The notes beneath the pieces were generated by a model, which had not been told where the DNA came from, searched no databases, and was given only the letters and a program-made list of their open reading frames with translations. A stretch of 64,000 nucleotides of DNA from Schistosoma haematobium (taxonomy: Eukaryota; Platyhelminthes; Trematoda; Strigeidida; Schistosomatidae). Made by a program: the position numbers and the translations under genes. This document shows positions 1-33,416 of this stretch, in pieces. Positions within the stretch are counted from its first letter, which is position 1, and every line of letters begins with the position of its first letter. The DNA lies in assembly GCF_000699445.3 (NCBI RefSeq), contig NC_067197.1:9864152-9928151 (forward strand). The letters run 5' to 3'.

Positions 1-168
1 TAACAATCCGTTAAGCTCCCATAACCGATAGATTTTAACCTCATCAAAGACTAATTTACCTAACGTTTTACGGTTAGCCTCAATTTCGCTCAATGATCCA
101 AGAATGGAAGCCCCTGTTAAGGACCCATTACTCATGAAAACCCAGCAAGTGGTGTTGAAGCAAGGAAT
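1..168 (-). CDS. Open frame running off the window edge, unidentified
   Basis: The minus strand is open for 56 codons, from just after a TGA (169-171) to the window edge. The predicted residues look like ordinary protein (motifs ASILGSLSEIEANRKTLGKL and FDEVKIYRLWELNG). It could be an exon whose acceptor lies around 120-140, or a piece of a repeat-encoded ORF. I recognise no family, and the frame is short enough to be chance. Confidence 0.22.
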   Translation of the reverse strand, partial: MPCFNTTCWVFMSNGSLTGASILGSLSEIEANRKTLGKLVFDEVKIYRLWELNGLL

Positions 169-1278
169 TCACTGTAATCTGATAAAGATATTAATTGCCC
201 ATATCACCGCAATAAGACTTTTCAATTTAGAAATTCTCACCAAGTATATTATGAGGAGCAGAGTTGTAGAGGGCTGAAATTTATACATTAGTTTTGCGAC
301 TACAGGCACCCCAAGTTTTGCTGTTAAAATGTTCGGTTACTGGGACCAATTAGTTGTTTATTTCTCCCCCTCATTACATTAAATTGAATCCGGTATGTCA
401 TGTAATGAGTAATTCACATCAAATCTAGAATTGGACTCATCTGATACACAAAATGGTAGGATGGCTCTGAGGATTATAAAATAAACGAATAAAAACTTAG
501 TATGAGGATACAAAATGGAAAGGACTGTACTATTTTCACTGTTGGCTACTATTTTTAAAGTCGATAGGAATCTTACTAACTGAAATCAGTGCGTTTCAGA
601 GCGAGGATTTTGTAGTGAAAGTTCCTTTTATCTCTTGAACAAGGCTTTCGCGTAGATTTCAGACACCGTATATGCACAAGTGTCTCTCAAAATCATTGAC
701 TAGCGGTTGGATATGTAAGCCCTATGGTTCGTCTGTTTGAAAATTCTGAAGTATTATGAAACACTTTGGGTGCTTTATCTGTCTATCTATCTTGAAATCG
801 GTTGTATTAGCACAGATGTACTCACACCTGGTTTTCCTCAAAATTTTAAATTTTAGTTTCCCTACGCTAAACTAGTTCTAACCATTTGAGTTCAGAAAGT
901 GTTATTTCTGGTCTGCTGAAACCGCATCTAAAGCTTCGTGCCGCCGTTCGAACCATATGTTGAAACGGACAACAGTATTCACTGAGATCTAGACCAGTAG
1001 ACAAATACTGAGTCTTCAAAGGTCGCATATTGGATCCAAATGTGGTCATTAACCTGACCTCAACTAGTCAGTTTCCAGGATCAAACAGAATTACCTGTTA
1101 TGTCTGGAGAACTAATCAGAAGAGGCCATTGTGGACTAGATTCCGATGGACAACCGACTGTACACTGACCGACTAAACGGAACATTAAGAAATCAGAAGC
1201 ATGTGAATACATGTGATTGTCTTCGGTCTTTGACTAAGCTCCCACTAACTGCGATTCTGGTAGGGGAAAATATCATTT
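169..1278. other. Non-coding stretch, nothing recognised
   Basis: There is no frame with protein-like composition, no tRNA-like fold and no simple repeat of note. The right edge abuts the target duplication of the RTE element that follows. Confidence 0.5.
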
Positions 1279-1518
1279 CTATGGTCAGTCAGTCAGTCAG
1301 TAACAACGTAGAACTTCGTACGTACGTACATCAGTTCGAGTTGCCACACCACATTAGCACAGAGATACAGTTGTCGATTCAAATCCCATAGTGGTAGACG
1401 TAATAAGAGTATAAGCAGTAATCGGGAAGATTAGGGTTCGGAGATGTTATTTAAAGAGTATAATCCAGTGAAATAAATTTGGAAAGAGGAAAAAAAGGGA
1501 CATGAAGAATTCAGAATA

Positions 1519-3861
1519 TTAGAATTTGGGAGAACACAGAGAGTGGATGCACCTGCGCCATTGCAAACGATTTTGAGCCATGTCAATCAGGGTCTCTAAC
1601 CGTCGGTTGCTATCATCTCGCGGTCCCCAACCAGGTAGTCTACACCTACCAACATGACTCAGTCCACTTGTCAGTGACTTCATGGACTTGTGCCATGTTT
1701 TGGTTTGGCCGCCCCTAGCTTTCTTCCAACCTACTCCTATACCACTGAACATAGCACATCGAGGTAGTCGGTCGTTGGGCATACGTAACACGTGTCCCAG
1801 CCATCTCAACTGATGAAGTTTCACTACATCATCAATTGATTTGCCATCCTTACCTAGTACCCGTTTCCTAACAACTGCGTTACTTACTCGATGGTCCCAG
1901 GATATACGAGCAATGTTTCGAAGACACCTACGATCGAATACTAGTAGCCTACGGATATCCTCTACTCTTACCGGCCATGTTTCACTGCCATAAAGTAGGA
2001 CGGAACGAACTGCTGCGCAGTAAACACGTCCTTTGGTTGATAGACGGATATCTCGCCTACGCCATAAATGACGCAAGTTGGCAAAAGCTAGTCGAGCCTT
2101 CTGTATCCGTGCTGAGATTTCGCCACACACCAGACCACAAGGGCTGATGAGACTTCCAAGATAAGTGAAGCGGTCGACACACTCAACTACTTCACTCCCT
2201 ATCACTAGTTCGGGTGTCGATGTAACCCAATCGTGAAGCAACATTTTGCATTTCGAGGGAGAGAATCGCATCCCGAACATGCTTGCACTGTTGCTTAGAG
2301 TGGTCAGAAGACTCTGCATTTTGCCAGCGTCTTCACCAAATAAAACTATGTCATCGGCATATTCCAAGTCAACAAGTGAATCTCGCGGTAGAAGTTCAAC
2401 CCCTGGAAATTTAGATGAGAGTGTTATCTCTAAAAGTACGTCGACCACAAAGTTGAACAAGAATGGGGAGAGTGGACAGCCCTGACGAACACCACTTGAG
2501 GTAATCAATTCTGATGACAGTTCGCCATAAGCTCTCACTCTACCAGTTGTGTTCGAGTAGAGAGCCTTTATAAGGTTAATGTACTTCTTTGGTACTCCTT
2601 TCAGTGACAAACACTGCCATAGAACCTCACGATCAACAGAGTCGAATGCCGCCTTAAGGTCGAGAAATACTACCATTGTGGGGCGTCTGAATGTGTGTCT
2701 GTGTTCTAGAACCTGACGTAGTGTGAATATCTGGTCTATACAACCACGTCCAGGTCGAAAACCAGCCTGATTTTCTCTAGTCTGCTCTTCACGAGCTTTA
2801 GTTAGGCGTCGAAGTATTATTGAAGCTAATATTTTAGACACTATATTAGTCAAACTGATTCCTCTGTGATTGTCACAAGAGGACTTTTGTCCTTTCTTAA
2901 AAACGGGAACAATCAGTGATTGAGACCAGTCACATGGGATTACGTCCAGTTCCCAAATTCTACCTAAGACCTCGGTTAATCTCATTGCTAATACTGGACC
3001 ACCATCCTTAAAAATCTCAGGAGTAAACCTGTCAGGGCCTGCTGCTCTCCCTCGTTTCAGATTTCCTATGGCTTTTTCAACTTCGTAAAGGGACGGAGGA
3101 CCTACATTAACTTGCCATTCAGGTTGACTAGAGATCGTGGGAAACCGAAGTGTGGCTGAAGGCCAGTTGAACTGATCCCTAAAGTGCTCTGCCCATCGAT
3201 CCAATCTCCTGGATTGAGAATGAATAATATGTCCATCATTCTCTGAGATTGTTTCGCTAACGGTCGGGTTCCTAATTCCGGTTTCCTTAACGAGTCTGAA
3301 CAATTGTCTGCTATTACCTATTGCCGCTGCCTTTTCCATCTCTCTTGCTTTCGCTACCCACCACTGTTCGCGATCATTGTGTAGGCTTCTTGTCAGCTTG
3401 CGCTTAAGCTGACTCCGCTCTTCATTATGTTCAGAGCCAGGTGGAATGAGTTTCCGAGCATCTATCAGTGAGATAGATGCTGCTGAGATCCAGTGTTGCT
3501 CCCTAACCTTCTGGTTTACCTTACTAGCAGATATCACTGCTGTTTCCACAGCTTTTCGGATATCATTCCATGCTGCACCGGGATGGGCATCACATACATG
3601 GCTGCCTAACTGTTTTCCTAGTTGTTCCTGAAATATACTCTTAGCTTGACTATCATTAAGTAAGCCCCTAAGAGGTTTCCTTGCAGCGTCTTTCCTACGT
3701 CCAGTAAGACGCAAGCAAATACGCGCTCGCACTAGAGCATGATCTGAATCTAGGCATGTGCTCCAGAATGAGCGACAGTCTTCTATGGAGCCCCTCCATC
3801 GGTGGTTGATAGCGATGTGATCTATTTGGGTCCAACGTTGGGACGAATTAGGGGTCTCCAT
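1519..3861 (-). pseudogene. RTE reverse transcriptase and C-terminal domain
   Basis: This 780-codon frame continues the endonuclease (WTQIDHIAI, then SDHALV) and passes through a linker into the RT. RT motifs in order are FKKGQKSSCDNHRGISL, FLDLKAAFDSVDR (motif A aspartate), GVRQGCPLSPFLFNF, and LEYADDIVLF (YADD catalytic pair). The tail contains the LLYGSETW and LRWLGHVLRM motifs usual in RTE proteins. All three RT aspartates are present. The first methionine is not a true start: the frame is the downstream half of one polyprotein split by the frameshift around 3840-3860. Confidence 0.82.
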
Positions 3862-4892
3862 GTTAAAAGATGTTTTTCCTTATGTTTAAAGTTAGTATTT
3901 GCAAGGAACAGGCGGTTATCTGAGCACAGCTGCAACAGACGGTCGCCATTATCTGTTCTTTGAGCCACGACACCATAAGATCCACCTAGGTGTCTTTCCC
4001 TATCGCTTAGTTTACCTACTTGAGCATTAAAGTCACCGGCCACTATTACTACATCTGAGCGCTTAGCTTTTCGGAGAACGTCCGAAAGTTTTCTGTAAAA
4101 CTCATCTTTTACATCGTCTGAGCTGCAGTCAGTGGGAGAATAGGCAGAGACGACGAAGAGGCAACGACGAGTGTCCCTATCTTTCCGGATTCTTACTGTT
4201 CCGTTCGGTCGGACAGCGCACAAACGACTGTCTACTGGGATCCACTCTAAGAGAGCTAGTTCTGCCCTAGGACTCAATGCTATACCTACGCCGGCGAGGC
4301 CACGGGAAGCAGAATCAGGGCTTCCAGATACACGAAGCGTAAATCGAGTCGGTTCTTTATTTTGGCATGGTGAGGTCAGATGAATGACGCTATTCAGATC
4401 CTGTATGCGCGTTTCGGAGACGCAGCACACATCGATGGCGCGAGATTCTAAAGTTTTTGCTAAGGAAGCCTGCTGTCCTATTTGGCAAAGTGTTCGTACG
4501 TTAAAAGCTCCTACGTGTAGTTTAGAGCGTGGTTTCAGGAGACCAGGAATGGCGTTCCACGTACTCGAATCGTTTGCCCTAGCGGTGCGAGGTGATAAAG
4601 AGACGTGGGGAGGGTTAGTCGGGGAGATAAGAGAGGTATTAGAAGGTGTAGGAAAGATTTGAATGTGACCACCTTGGTCTCTTGTGCTGTCACGGGTATG
4701 AGGGCTGATATCACTTCCCGGCTGCCCACACCGTGGAAGGGTATTTCTTGAGGAACCTGAAAAGGAAATTGGATTAGTGTTGGTCTTGACGACCTGGGAG
4801 CGTGACCGCAGAGCCCAAGGGACAACTGCTTGAGGCCGGTCGCGCACGGCCTTTTTGTGGAAGGTTTTTGACGTGTTAGCTCCGTTCTTCAA
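3822..4892 (-). pseudogene. RTE endonuclease portion of the ORF
   Basis: This 356-codon frame begins in a low-complexity leader and then enters an apurinic-endonuclease-like domain at about residue 125. Visible landmarks are GAFNVRTLCQ (the Asn motif), the SETR glutamate motif, SAYSPTD, and AGDFNAQVG. The catalytic GDFN motif is intact. The frame stops shortly after TWRP because one base is missing relative to the sister copy at 36.6 kb; the SDH motif of the endonuclease lies in the next frame. The start is uncertain because the N-terminal 120 residues are poorly conserved and may be leader. The normal role of the domain is nicking target DNA for target-primed reverse transcription. Confidence 0.75.
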
Positions 4893-5219
4893 AGGGCCTT
4901 ACCGCCGGAGACGGAAATCCGTGAGGTAAGGTGAGGTGTGACATTTTCAGGGTCGACCTTTTCTAACCCCACCCCTCCTTGTGGGAAGGCAGCATCGCTG
5001 TCGTGCTGGATGTCCGAGGGAAACACCTTACTGCTGTCACACCCCTCTACAGTCAGCAGTACGACTTCGCCCTCAGACCTTGAGTTGCTGCTTTTAGTCT
5101 TACCGTTCACCAATCGACCTGCATGGCATGGTAGAACCTGCAGGAACATATGTTCCAGCCAATATAGCTCGGTTGGGTCATCACGATAGGCAAGCCCGAC
5201 CACCGCGTCAAGGTAGCAG
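4893..5219 (-). other. RTE 5' leader
   Basis: This is a GC-richer segment between the 5' target duplication and the endonuclease frame. It is open in one frame (about 104 codons) but has no recognisable domain. It is most simply the 5' untranslated and promoter region of the element. Confidence 0.55.
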
Positions 5220-5225
5220 CTATGG

Positions 5226-6600
5226 AGTGATTCTTGACCTCTGCCACAGAACCAGATGGTCTGCAGATAAGCACTAATATCAAACGATTAGGAGGGGAGA
5301 TCGACCTAAGCCCTCCAAATCCTAACGAAGTTGAAATGTTTATAGCTGACCTGGAGCGAGGGAGAGCATTGGGACCTGATGGGTTGACTCCAGAGATCCT
5401 TGAAAATAGTGACCCACTGTTAGCTGGCCTGGGGGGTAATTTCACTTGATTTGTTTCGACCGCCCATCGTCTGATTTTATAGGAAGTGACAGAAACCCCT
5501 TTTGATAACCGCAGAGTGGTCAGTTTGAACAGTATCGTGCCTAAAATATTAGCTACATTGATCATTCAATGTTTAAATAAGGCATGTGAATGAGCTTGGG
5601 GGAACTAAGTTGTTTTTAGACTTAGACTTACCGATCAAATATACACCAAGTTTTGGGACAATGATGCTTATTGAAATCCAACAATAGTGGTGTTTGTTGA
5701 TCTGAAGGTACCCTGTGATTATGTTGGCTGGGATGTCTTGTTGTAATATTTGTAATAAAGAGGTGCGCTGGGGAAGCACATAAAAATTACGAAGGCTCTT
5801 TACTCGAGTCACAACTTATGGGCAGTTGTTATTAGCATTGTTAACCCCAAGGAGTGTTCCTCAGGCCGATCAACTTCCCCTATTTCTGTTAAACGTCACA
5901 ATAGGCATATTCATAGTAATAACACTTTAACTCTTCAAGAATTGTTTTGGTAGACAAATTTGTAGACTTGGAGTACGAAAGTGTCGTAGTTCTATTCAGT
6001 GAAGACTGAAAACATGCGCTGCCTTTTAATCAACTTGGACGATGATATACGGAGGCTCGAAATAGGTTTCTCTCGCTAAACGCAAAATGTTCCCTGAAGA
6101 CTGGTTTCTTTCAACAGCTAATGATGAGGGATGAAGTAACAGAAAGTGTCGACCGCTTCAATTATCTTGGTAGTTTCATAATTCCTAGTAGGTCTGACGA
6201 AATGTCTTGACACTGATCTAGAAATCTTGGTGGGGTTTTGCATCTTTCAGTGGAGAGCTGACTGTCTGCTAACCAAAGGACGACTATACTGTCCAGCAGT
6301 TCGCTCTTTTTAACCTTATGACTGTAAGAAGTAGTCTTTAGAAATAGAGAACATCCGTAAGTTGCTAGTGTTTGATCCAAAATATCTTTGAAGCAATGCT
6401 TGCGTATGTTGGGACCTGTAGGTGATTAGACGCAGAGTACTGGGGAAAGGTAGTAAGTTAGTTGATATGATTGCGAATCCTCGTCAAGTAAGGGAGTTAA
6501 AATACATATTACATACACCCAGAAGCCACCTACGCCGAAGTGTGATGTTTGCTGATGGAGTAAGATGACAGAAACTCAGGGACAGCCAAACTGAAAACGT
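5226..6600 (+). pseudogene. Old RTE-type reverse transcriptase fossil
   Basis: Plus-strand fragments of an RTE RT can be followed through many stops and frameshifts. They include NEVEMFIADLERGRALGPDG at 5320-5385, a VVSLNSIVPKILA-like piece at about 5517-5555, a KALYS-like piece at about 5790, and ESVDRFNYLGSFI at about 6138-6180. The order matches the first RTE element, but divergence is much greater. The younger RTE element inserted immediately beside it on the opposite strand. Confidence 0.65.
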
Positions 6601-9361
6601 ATTAATCTATGAAGTGTTTGACCATTAAACTTAGCCATGCTGATAGATACAGGCTATTTGGTTGAGGTTCGCACGATAACGGTAGTCAGTGGCTGGAAAC
6701 GTTGGGTAACACGACTCAAAATGAACCACAATGTACCAGCTATATTCTCTATTGATCTTCTTATCGATCTTGAATTCCAATACCACCTCAAATTGTAGTG
6801 AAATGCTCTCGAGATAATTCCTATGCTTCATACATCACTAATATTGGTAACACTTATTAGATAACTCCTAACGGTGCATCAATTTGGAGAAGGCTATACA
6901 GAGCGACGATCAGTTTATCATTGCATAGTACAGATCGAAAGGCCACAAGTACACAGAGAATACGAACAAAATGCGAATGAATAGGATTTAGGAATCACAT
7001 ATATGTAGGTAGGCGAATGAGTCATCGAGCAATTTAAGCCAGTTTGAGGAATATAGAGTAAGCCGTAACATGTGATCAAGCATACATGACCACAGAAGCA
7101 TGGAGATAATGGCTCAAAGATATGAGCAAACTGATGCCAACATAAATAGCACTGTCTACTAAATAAGTTAGTCAAAAGGATTTGTAGATTTTAATACCAT
7201 GTCAAGCCCACATGCGTTATTTTAGCTTACAGACAGACCACTTTGTTTCTTCTAGAGTCACATTTGATCTTGTCAATAATTTGCTTATTAACCTTGACTG
7301 TTTTTATATGAGCGCATATGTAGGCATTGTATATCTTATCCACTACTTGCCTGTAGCTTATTTTTGTCTGACCATAAATATTGAGTCACGTTTGATAAAA
7401 TTCAGTTGGCTCACTCGCCTTATCCGCTCCTCCTTCCCAATTTTTGCTCTGAAGGTCTGTTTGGATAAGCGAATGCTTGGAATAAATTCATCCAACGTAA
7501 GACTTATTATCGCGGAGTTAGACTAGGTAATATACGAAGTTAAATGGAAGATTTATGTACATAGCATATTTATACGATCATCCAAATCCGAGTTAGATAC
7601 TGGGCCACAAAAGCTTATTACATTTAAACGTGCACAAACCCAAGCGTAGATGGGGGTGTTATAACATATATATGCTTTCACTCGGTCCTTTCGAATACCA
7701 TTCTCAATACTTAGTCTTTATTGTTATTAAATTATTTCGATCTCTTCGGGTATAAATCTTGTTGATTTCATCTCGTCATTATGAAGCAGTATGGTAACTT
7801 GGGTCAATGAACATTCATATCAAGCTTTACATTGATGATGACTGATTGACTGCAGGTCCTATGTCATTTGTGACTGATTGAAATTTACTCGTCACAGTTA
7901 AATGGTGTCTATTACAAAAAATATATTGTTTATCCATGGGCCGACCTTTTAAGCTGTTCACGGACATATTTGTGATTTAAGTAATCTTTTTGGTTAGTTG
8001 ACGCTGTTACTAAATCAATCACTGCAAGTGACTCAACAGTCTTCAGACTGTAATATTGAGGATTTATACAACAGCTGATTAATCACTGGTTCAGTAGTGA
8101 CTAACGTGATGTTTATTACTTCCTGTTAGTACTATTTGAATTCCACCGTTCAAATTGCAATGTGTCTAAGTGAACTGGGATCACATGAGCTATACTGAGT
8201 TGTTAGGTTGTTTGATGCACTCAATAGGGAATATTTCTCGACCAGAGATTTTGACGGAAATGATGTTTCCTGAGAGATGTGATTGTACATCATCCAGTTC
8301 CACAGTTTGAGACATCACCGATTAGAGATATACATTACTGAAGTGTCAAATAGCATAAGCCCTGGGTCCAGGGATTCCTGCTGACTGCCTCCAGTTACCT
8401 AAAAAACCGTTAAGTCATAGTTACACACACGTTAGGTGTTATCGTTTAATATTCCTATAGGGATTAAGGTACTAAGAGAGGTAGTTATGTTTTGTTTTGT
8501 TCATTTGTATCAGTCAGTACAATTCCCACTTGTGGTTCCATTAATATACTCAGTCGTATCAAAGTAGAAGACTGTGCTAATTGTAAAGACAATCTATACT
8601 GCTCTATGTAACAATCATTTATAAGAATATTCATTAGAATTTGAACGAAAAGTTCTACAGAAATCGAGCACCGAGTAAGTAGAAGGCATTAAAAATAAAA
8701 ATTATAATCTCAATGGTTTATGTTTGAATAACTCCAGGGTTTTCCTGAAGCAGATCGGATCAGTGAAACGAGCAAAATGTTGGTATTTTAACCGCTAAAA
8801 TTATTTGAAACACAATTTAATAATAATTGGGTGAAATGTTTTTTTTTCTTTTCAAAAAGTGTACAAGCGAATCATTCTCCATAGGTATACACAACACGAA
8901 CAATTTGCTTTTACATGAATAAATTAAAACTAAACGTGACCTGAATTATTAATTTAAAACAAAATTTTTCATCCCACTTACATGGGAACTTACACTTTTG
9001 GGACAAAAAATATCAATTAAAACAAACAATTATACACACATACAAAGTAAATATACAAAGGTGGAAATTAATTACCACAAACTTTGTTTATATTTCCTCA
9101 CAGAAATTATGTCATCGATTTATTTGCGTAAAACAATAGGGATTTGTAATCATGAACATCATCATTATATTCAGAAATAAATGGTGAACTTATTCGATAT
9201 GATATGCACAAACTATTCGTTGAAATCACATCGCATTACACCACTTTAACTATTGATATGCGAAAAAATGGACAGAATGAATCATACAAGAAAGCATTGT
9301 GTAAAAAAAGAAACCTGAATGATGATCACTTTTAGAAGATCATTTCTTCTCGGTAGATGAT
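6601..9361. other. Intergenic stretch downstream of CCT, no gene seen
   Basis: This is AT-rich DNA with only short, compositionally random open frames (for example 7212-7526). The one structured item is a dispersed-repeat copy at 8088-8400. No polyadenylation hexamer could be tied convincingly to the CCT stop at 9362. Confidence 0.5.
8088..8400 (+). repeat. Dispersed repeat, copy a
   Basis: It shares an opening of the type GTGACTAACGTGATGTTT and a closing of the type CCTGGGTCCAGGGATT with segments at 10065-10260, 15120-15360 and 26085-26290. The copies are diverged and were aligned by eye only. No coding capacity is seen. Confidence 0.4.
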
Positions 9362-31452
<22,091 letters not shown>

Positions 31453-33236
31453 TTTACAATAATAAAAGCCAAGTATTTTAACTGTGTCTACGTAAATTAT
31501 GCAGAAAATAACTGGGTATCAATAGTCTTCTTAATCTGGTTGGATTACAAAGGTCTATATAATTAAAAATAATAATTTATATTAGGGTTGCAGCATTATA
31601 CTCAAATTACATACAATCAACAAATACATAGAACGAACTACAAAATACCAATTGGTATTCTATACTAATACGATATTGCAGAGGTGAGATTATCTCAGTT
31701 GTTAATAAGTGGAGGAGGAGAAAGAGTAATAATCAAAATAACGCCATTTCAAAGTTAAATGTCTAAAGAAATAAGTCTGACATCATTTAATACGGGTTGA
31801 AATTTTCTTTTTTCTTAATTGAGTTATTAACACTTATATGTATTACAGATGGACGTGGAAGATAACATTGTGTTCACTTTTTAAAAACATAATTACGACA
31901 TAAACTAGCTATTTTATTTTCAAAAGATTTTAGTTGTTTATTTACTTAAACTAACGACAAAAAGAACTTTATTAAATTATTACAATTCAATGTTTATTCA
32001 ATTAGTGCTTAAAGTAATGTTAATTTACTGAATTTTTGAGTAAATATGAACAATGATATCGATTAAGAACAGATAAACTTTATGAGAGAAATCTAGTAAA
32101 AATATGTAACATATTAATAAGTAAACAATTAAACTCAAGTAAAACTAGGGTGTATTGTAATTGTAATGAGTATGTACAAATTCATTATCACTATAAGACA
32201 TATTTGGCACGGTGAGTAATGGACAAATGACATTTATAAAAAAAATGTGTAAAATTTTTACTCAATAGTGTGTAAGACTAAGATTACGGCTATGCAGTTA
32301 CAGATATGAGTTTTGATTCATCTGCTAAAATGTTTCTGAAGTATTGGACGGTTTGTTAGAATATATGTTCACAATAGCGATTACTTTTTTAAGAACGAGG
32401 GCTAAGTTACGTTCACATAAAATAAGCTAATTTTTAGAATTGTACATCTTGATATTTAGTTACGAGTCTGACTGGAAAACTCATGACGAAGTTACAGACA
32501 GCGACAAACTAGATAATAGTCAGGTATGGGTTAGTATTAATGATAATCTTAGGTCGACTTCAAATATTGTAGAAGGATTTTGGAAATGAAGATGGTTATA
32601 TAATTAGTTGAGGAATGACCGATAGGGAAATATATGTATATAGAGTCAATGGAAAATGGTTAGCAGTGAAATCTAGAACACGCGTTTCGTTATACTTGCG
32701 ACTCGTCAAGAAGAACATATACCAACAACTGATCACACTTCAGCTTAAATATTAACAACAGGGCAATTCAAGCTACTAAAAACTAAATAAAATTTAATAC
32801 GCCCTTATTATTAATCGATTCAGGTTTCTGAAAACCTATTAGGTCCCATTTGGAACTGAAGTTCATTGGTTTTCGTATTTAAAGTACAATTACTGAGTCA
32901 GAAAAGTGTACCCCGGCTCTAAATGCCCAATTTTAAGGAAGAAGTTAGCACAACTAAACTCAAAAACATGTTTCTTATATAGTTTATCACATTAACATAT
33001 AGGTAGTCGATTAGACATTTTTATATAGCATATTAATTCAACCTTATAACATATCTAATTAAAATGTAGACTATCAACAAAGGGATCTAGGATGAACAAA
33101 TAGTATAGAAAACAGCATCACAAAATTAAACCATAAGACAGAAAAACAAAGAAAAACATTAACATCTAGTGAAAATAGGTGTATATTTACAAAAGTCTGA
33201 AAAGAACATAATAATGTGCAAACTAATTGAAAGATT
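31453..33236. other. CCT upstream region / LAMTOR2 downstream region
   Basis: A 1.8-kb AT-rich interval between two minus-strand genes. It contains the degenerate SM-alpha copy at 32652-32770. The CCT promoter presumably lies here, but no TATA or other element could be assigned. Confidence 0.45.
32652..32770 (-). repeat. SM-alpha-like hammerhead remnant
   Basis: The minus strand reads UUGACGA where CUGANGA is expected (C to U at the first core position), then a weakened stem II, an intact GAAA box and CGCGUGUUCUAGAUUUCAC. It is the hammerhead segment of a diverged SM-alpha copy and is probably inactive. Confidence 0.55.
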
Positions 33237-33416
33237 TTAGGAAGCTGCAATAATACTCAATGGCTCTTGTAAATTTTGTACTAGAGCATTCATCTTAGCA
33301 CGTAACATTCCCAAACCCACATCTTTGGAGGCATGGAGGCAAAGAAGAACTGAAGCTACACGTGTAATTATTAGTCTGCCTTCAGACAATTTCAAGATTA
33401 TTTCCTGGACAGTATC
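33237..33416 (-). CDS. LAMTOR2: LAMTOR2 exon 2 (C-terminal half)
   Basis: The acceptor is TTTTAG before 33416. It encodes 59 residues from DTVQEIILKLSEGR to AAS and a TAA at 33237-33239. The spacing across the junction matches human LAMTOR2 to within one residue, so no middle exon is needed. Confidence 0.93.
   Translation of the reverse strand, partial: DTVQEIILKLSEGRLIITRVASVLLCLHASKDVGLGMLRAKMNALVQNLQEPLSIIAAS

Larger units (their letters stand above)
1285..5219 (-). mobile_element. RTE-clade (SR2-like) non-LTR retrotransposon, nearly complete
   Basis: This 3.9-kb element has a 5' leader (about 4893-5219), an AP-like endonuclease, a reverse transcriptase with a C-terminal domain, a short 3' UTR and a (TGAC)n tail in the sense direction (four GTCA units at 1284-1301 on the plus strand). 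The hexamer CTATGG occurs at 1279-1284 and again at 5220-5225, directly flanking the element, and reads as a target-site duplication. Size, domain order and microsatellite tail fit RTE elements such as schistosome SR2. One frameshift near 3840-3860 separates endonuclease from RT, so this copy is probably not autonomous. Other copies of the family occur at 33793-34072/37083-37145 and 37318-38735, with 3'-end scraps at 24300-24440 and 29100-29315. Confidence 0.85.

Noticed and set aside
4889..5203. Frame of 104 codons upstream of the RTE endonuclease, possible ORF1
   Set aside because: No zinc finger, coiled coil or RNA-binding motif; RTE elements usually have no or a tiny ORF1, so it is treated as leader.
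7212..7526. Open frame of 104 codons
   Set aside because: Hydrophobic, low complexity, no splice partners or similarity to a known family; AT-rich chance frame.
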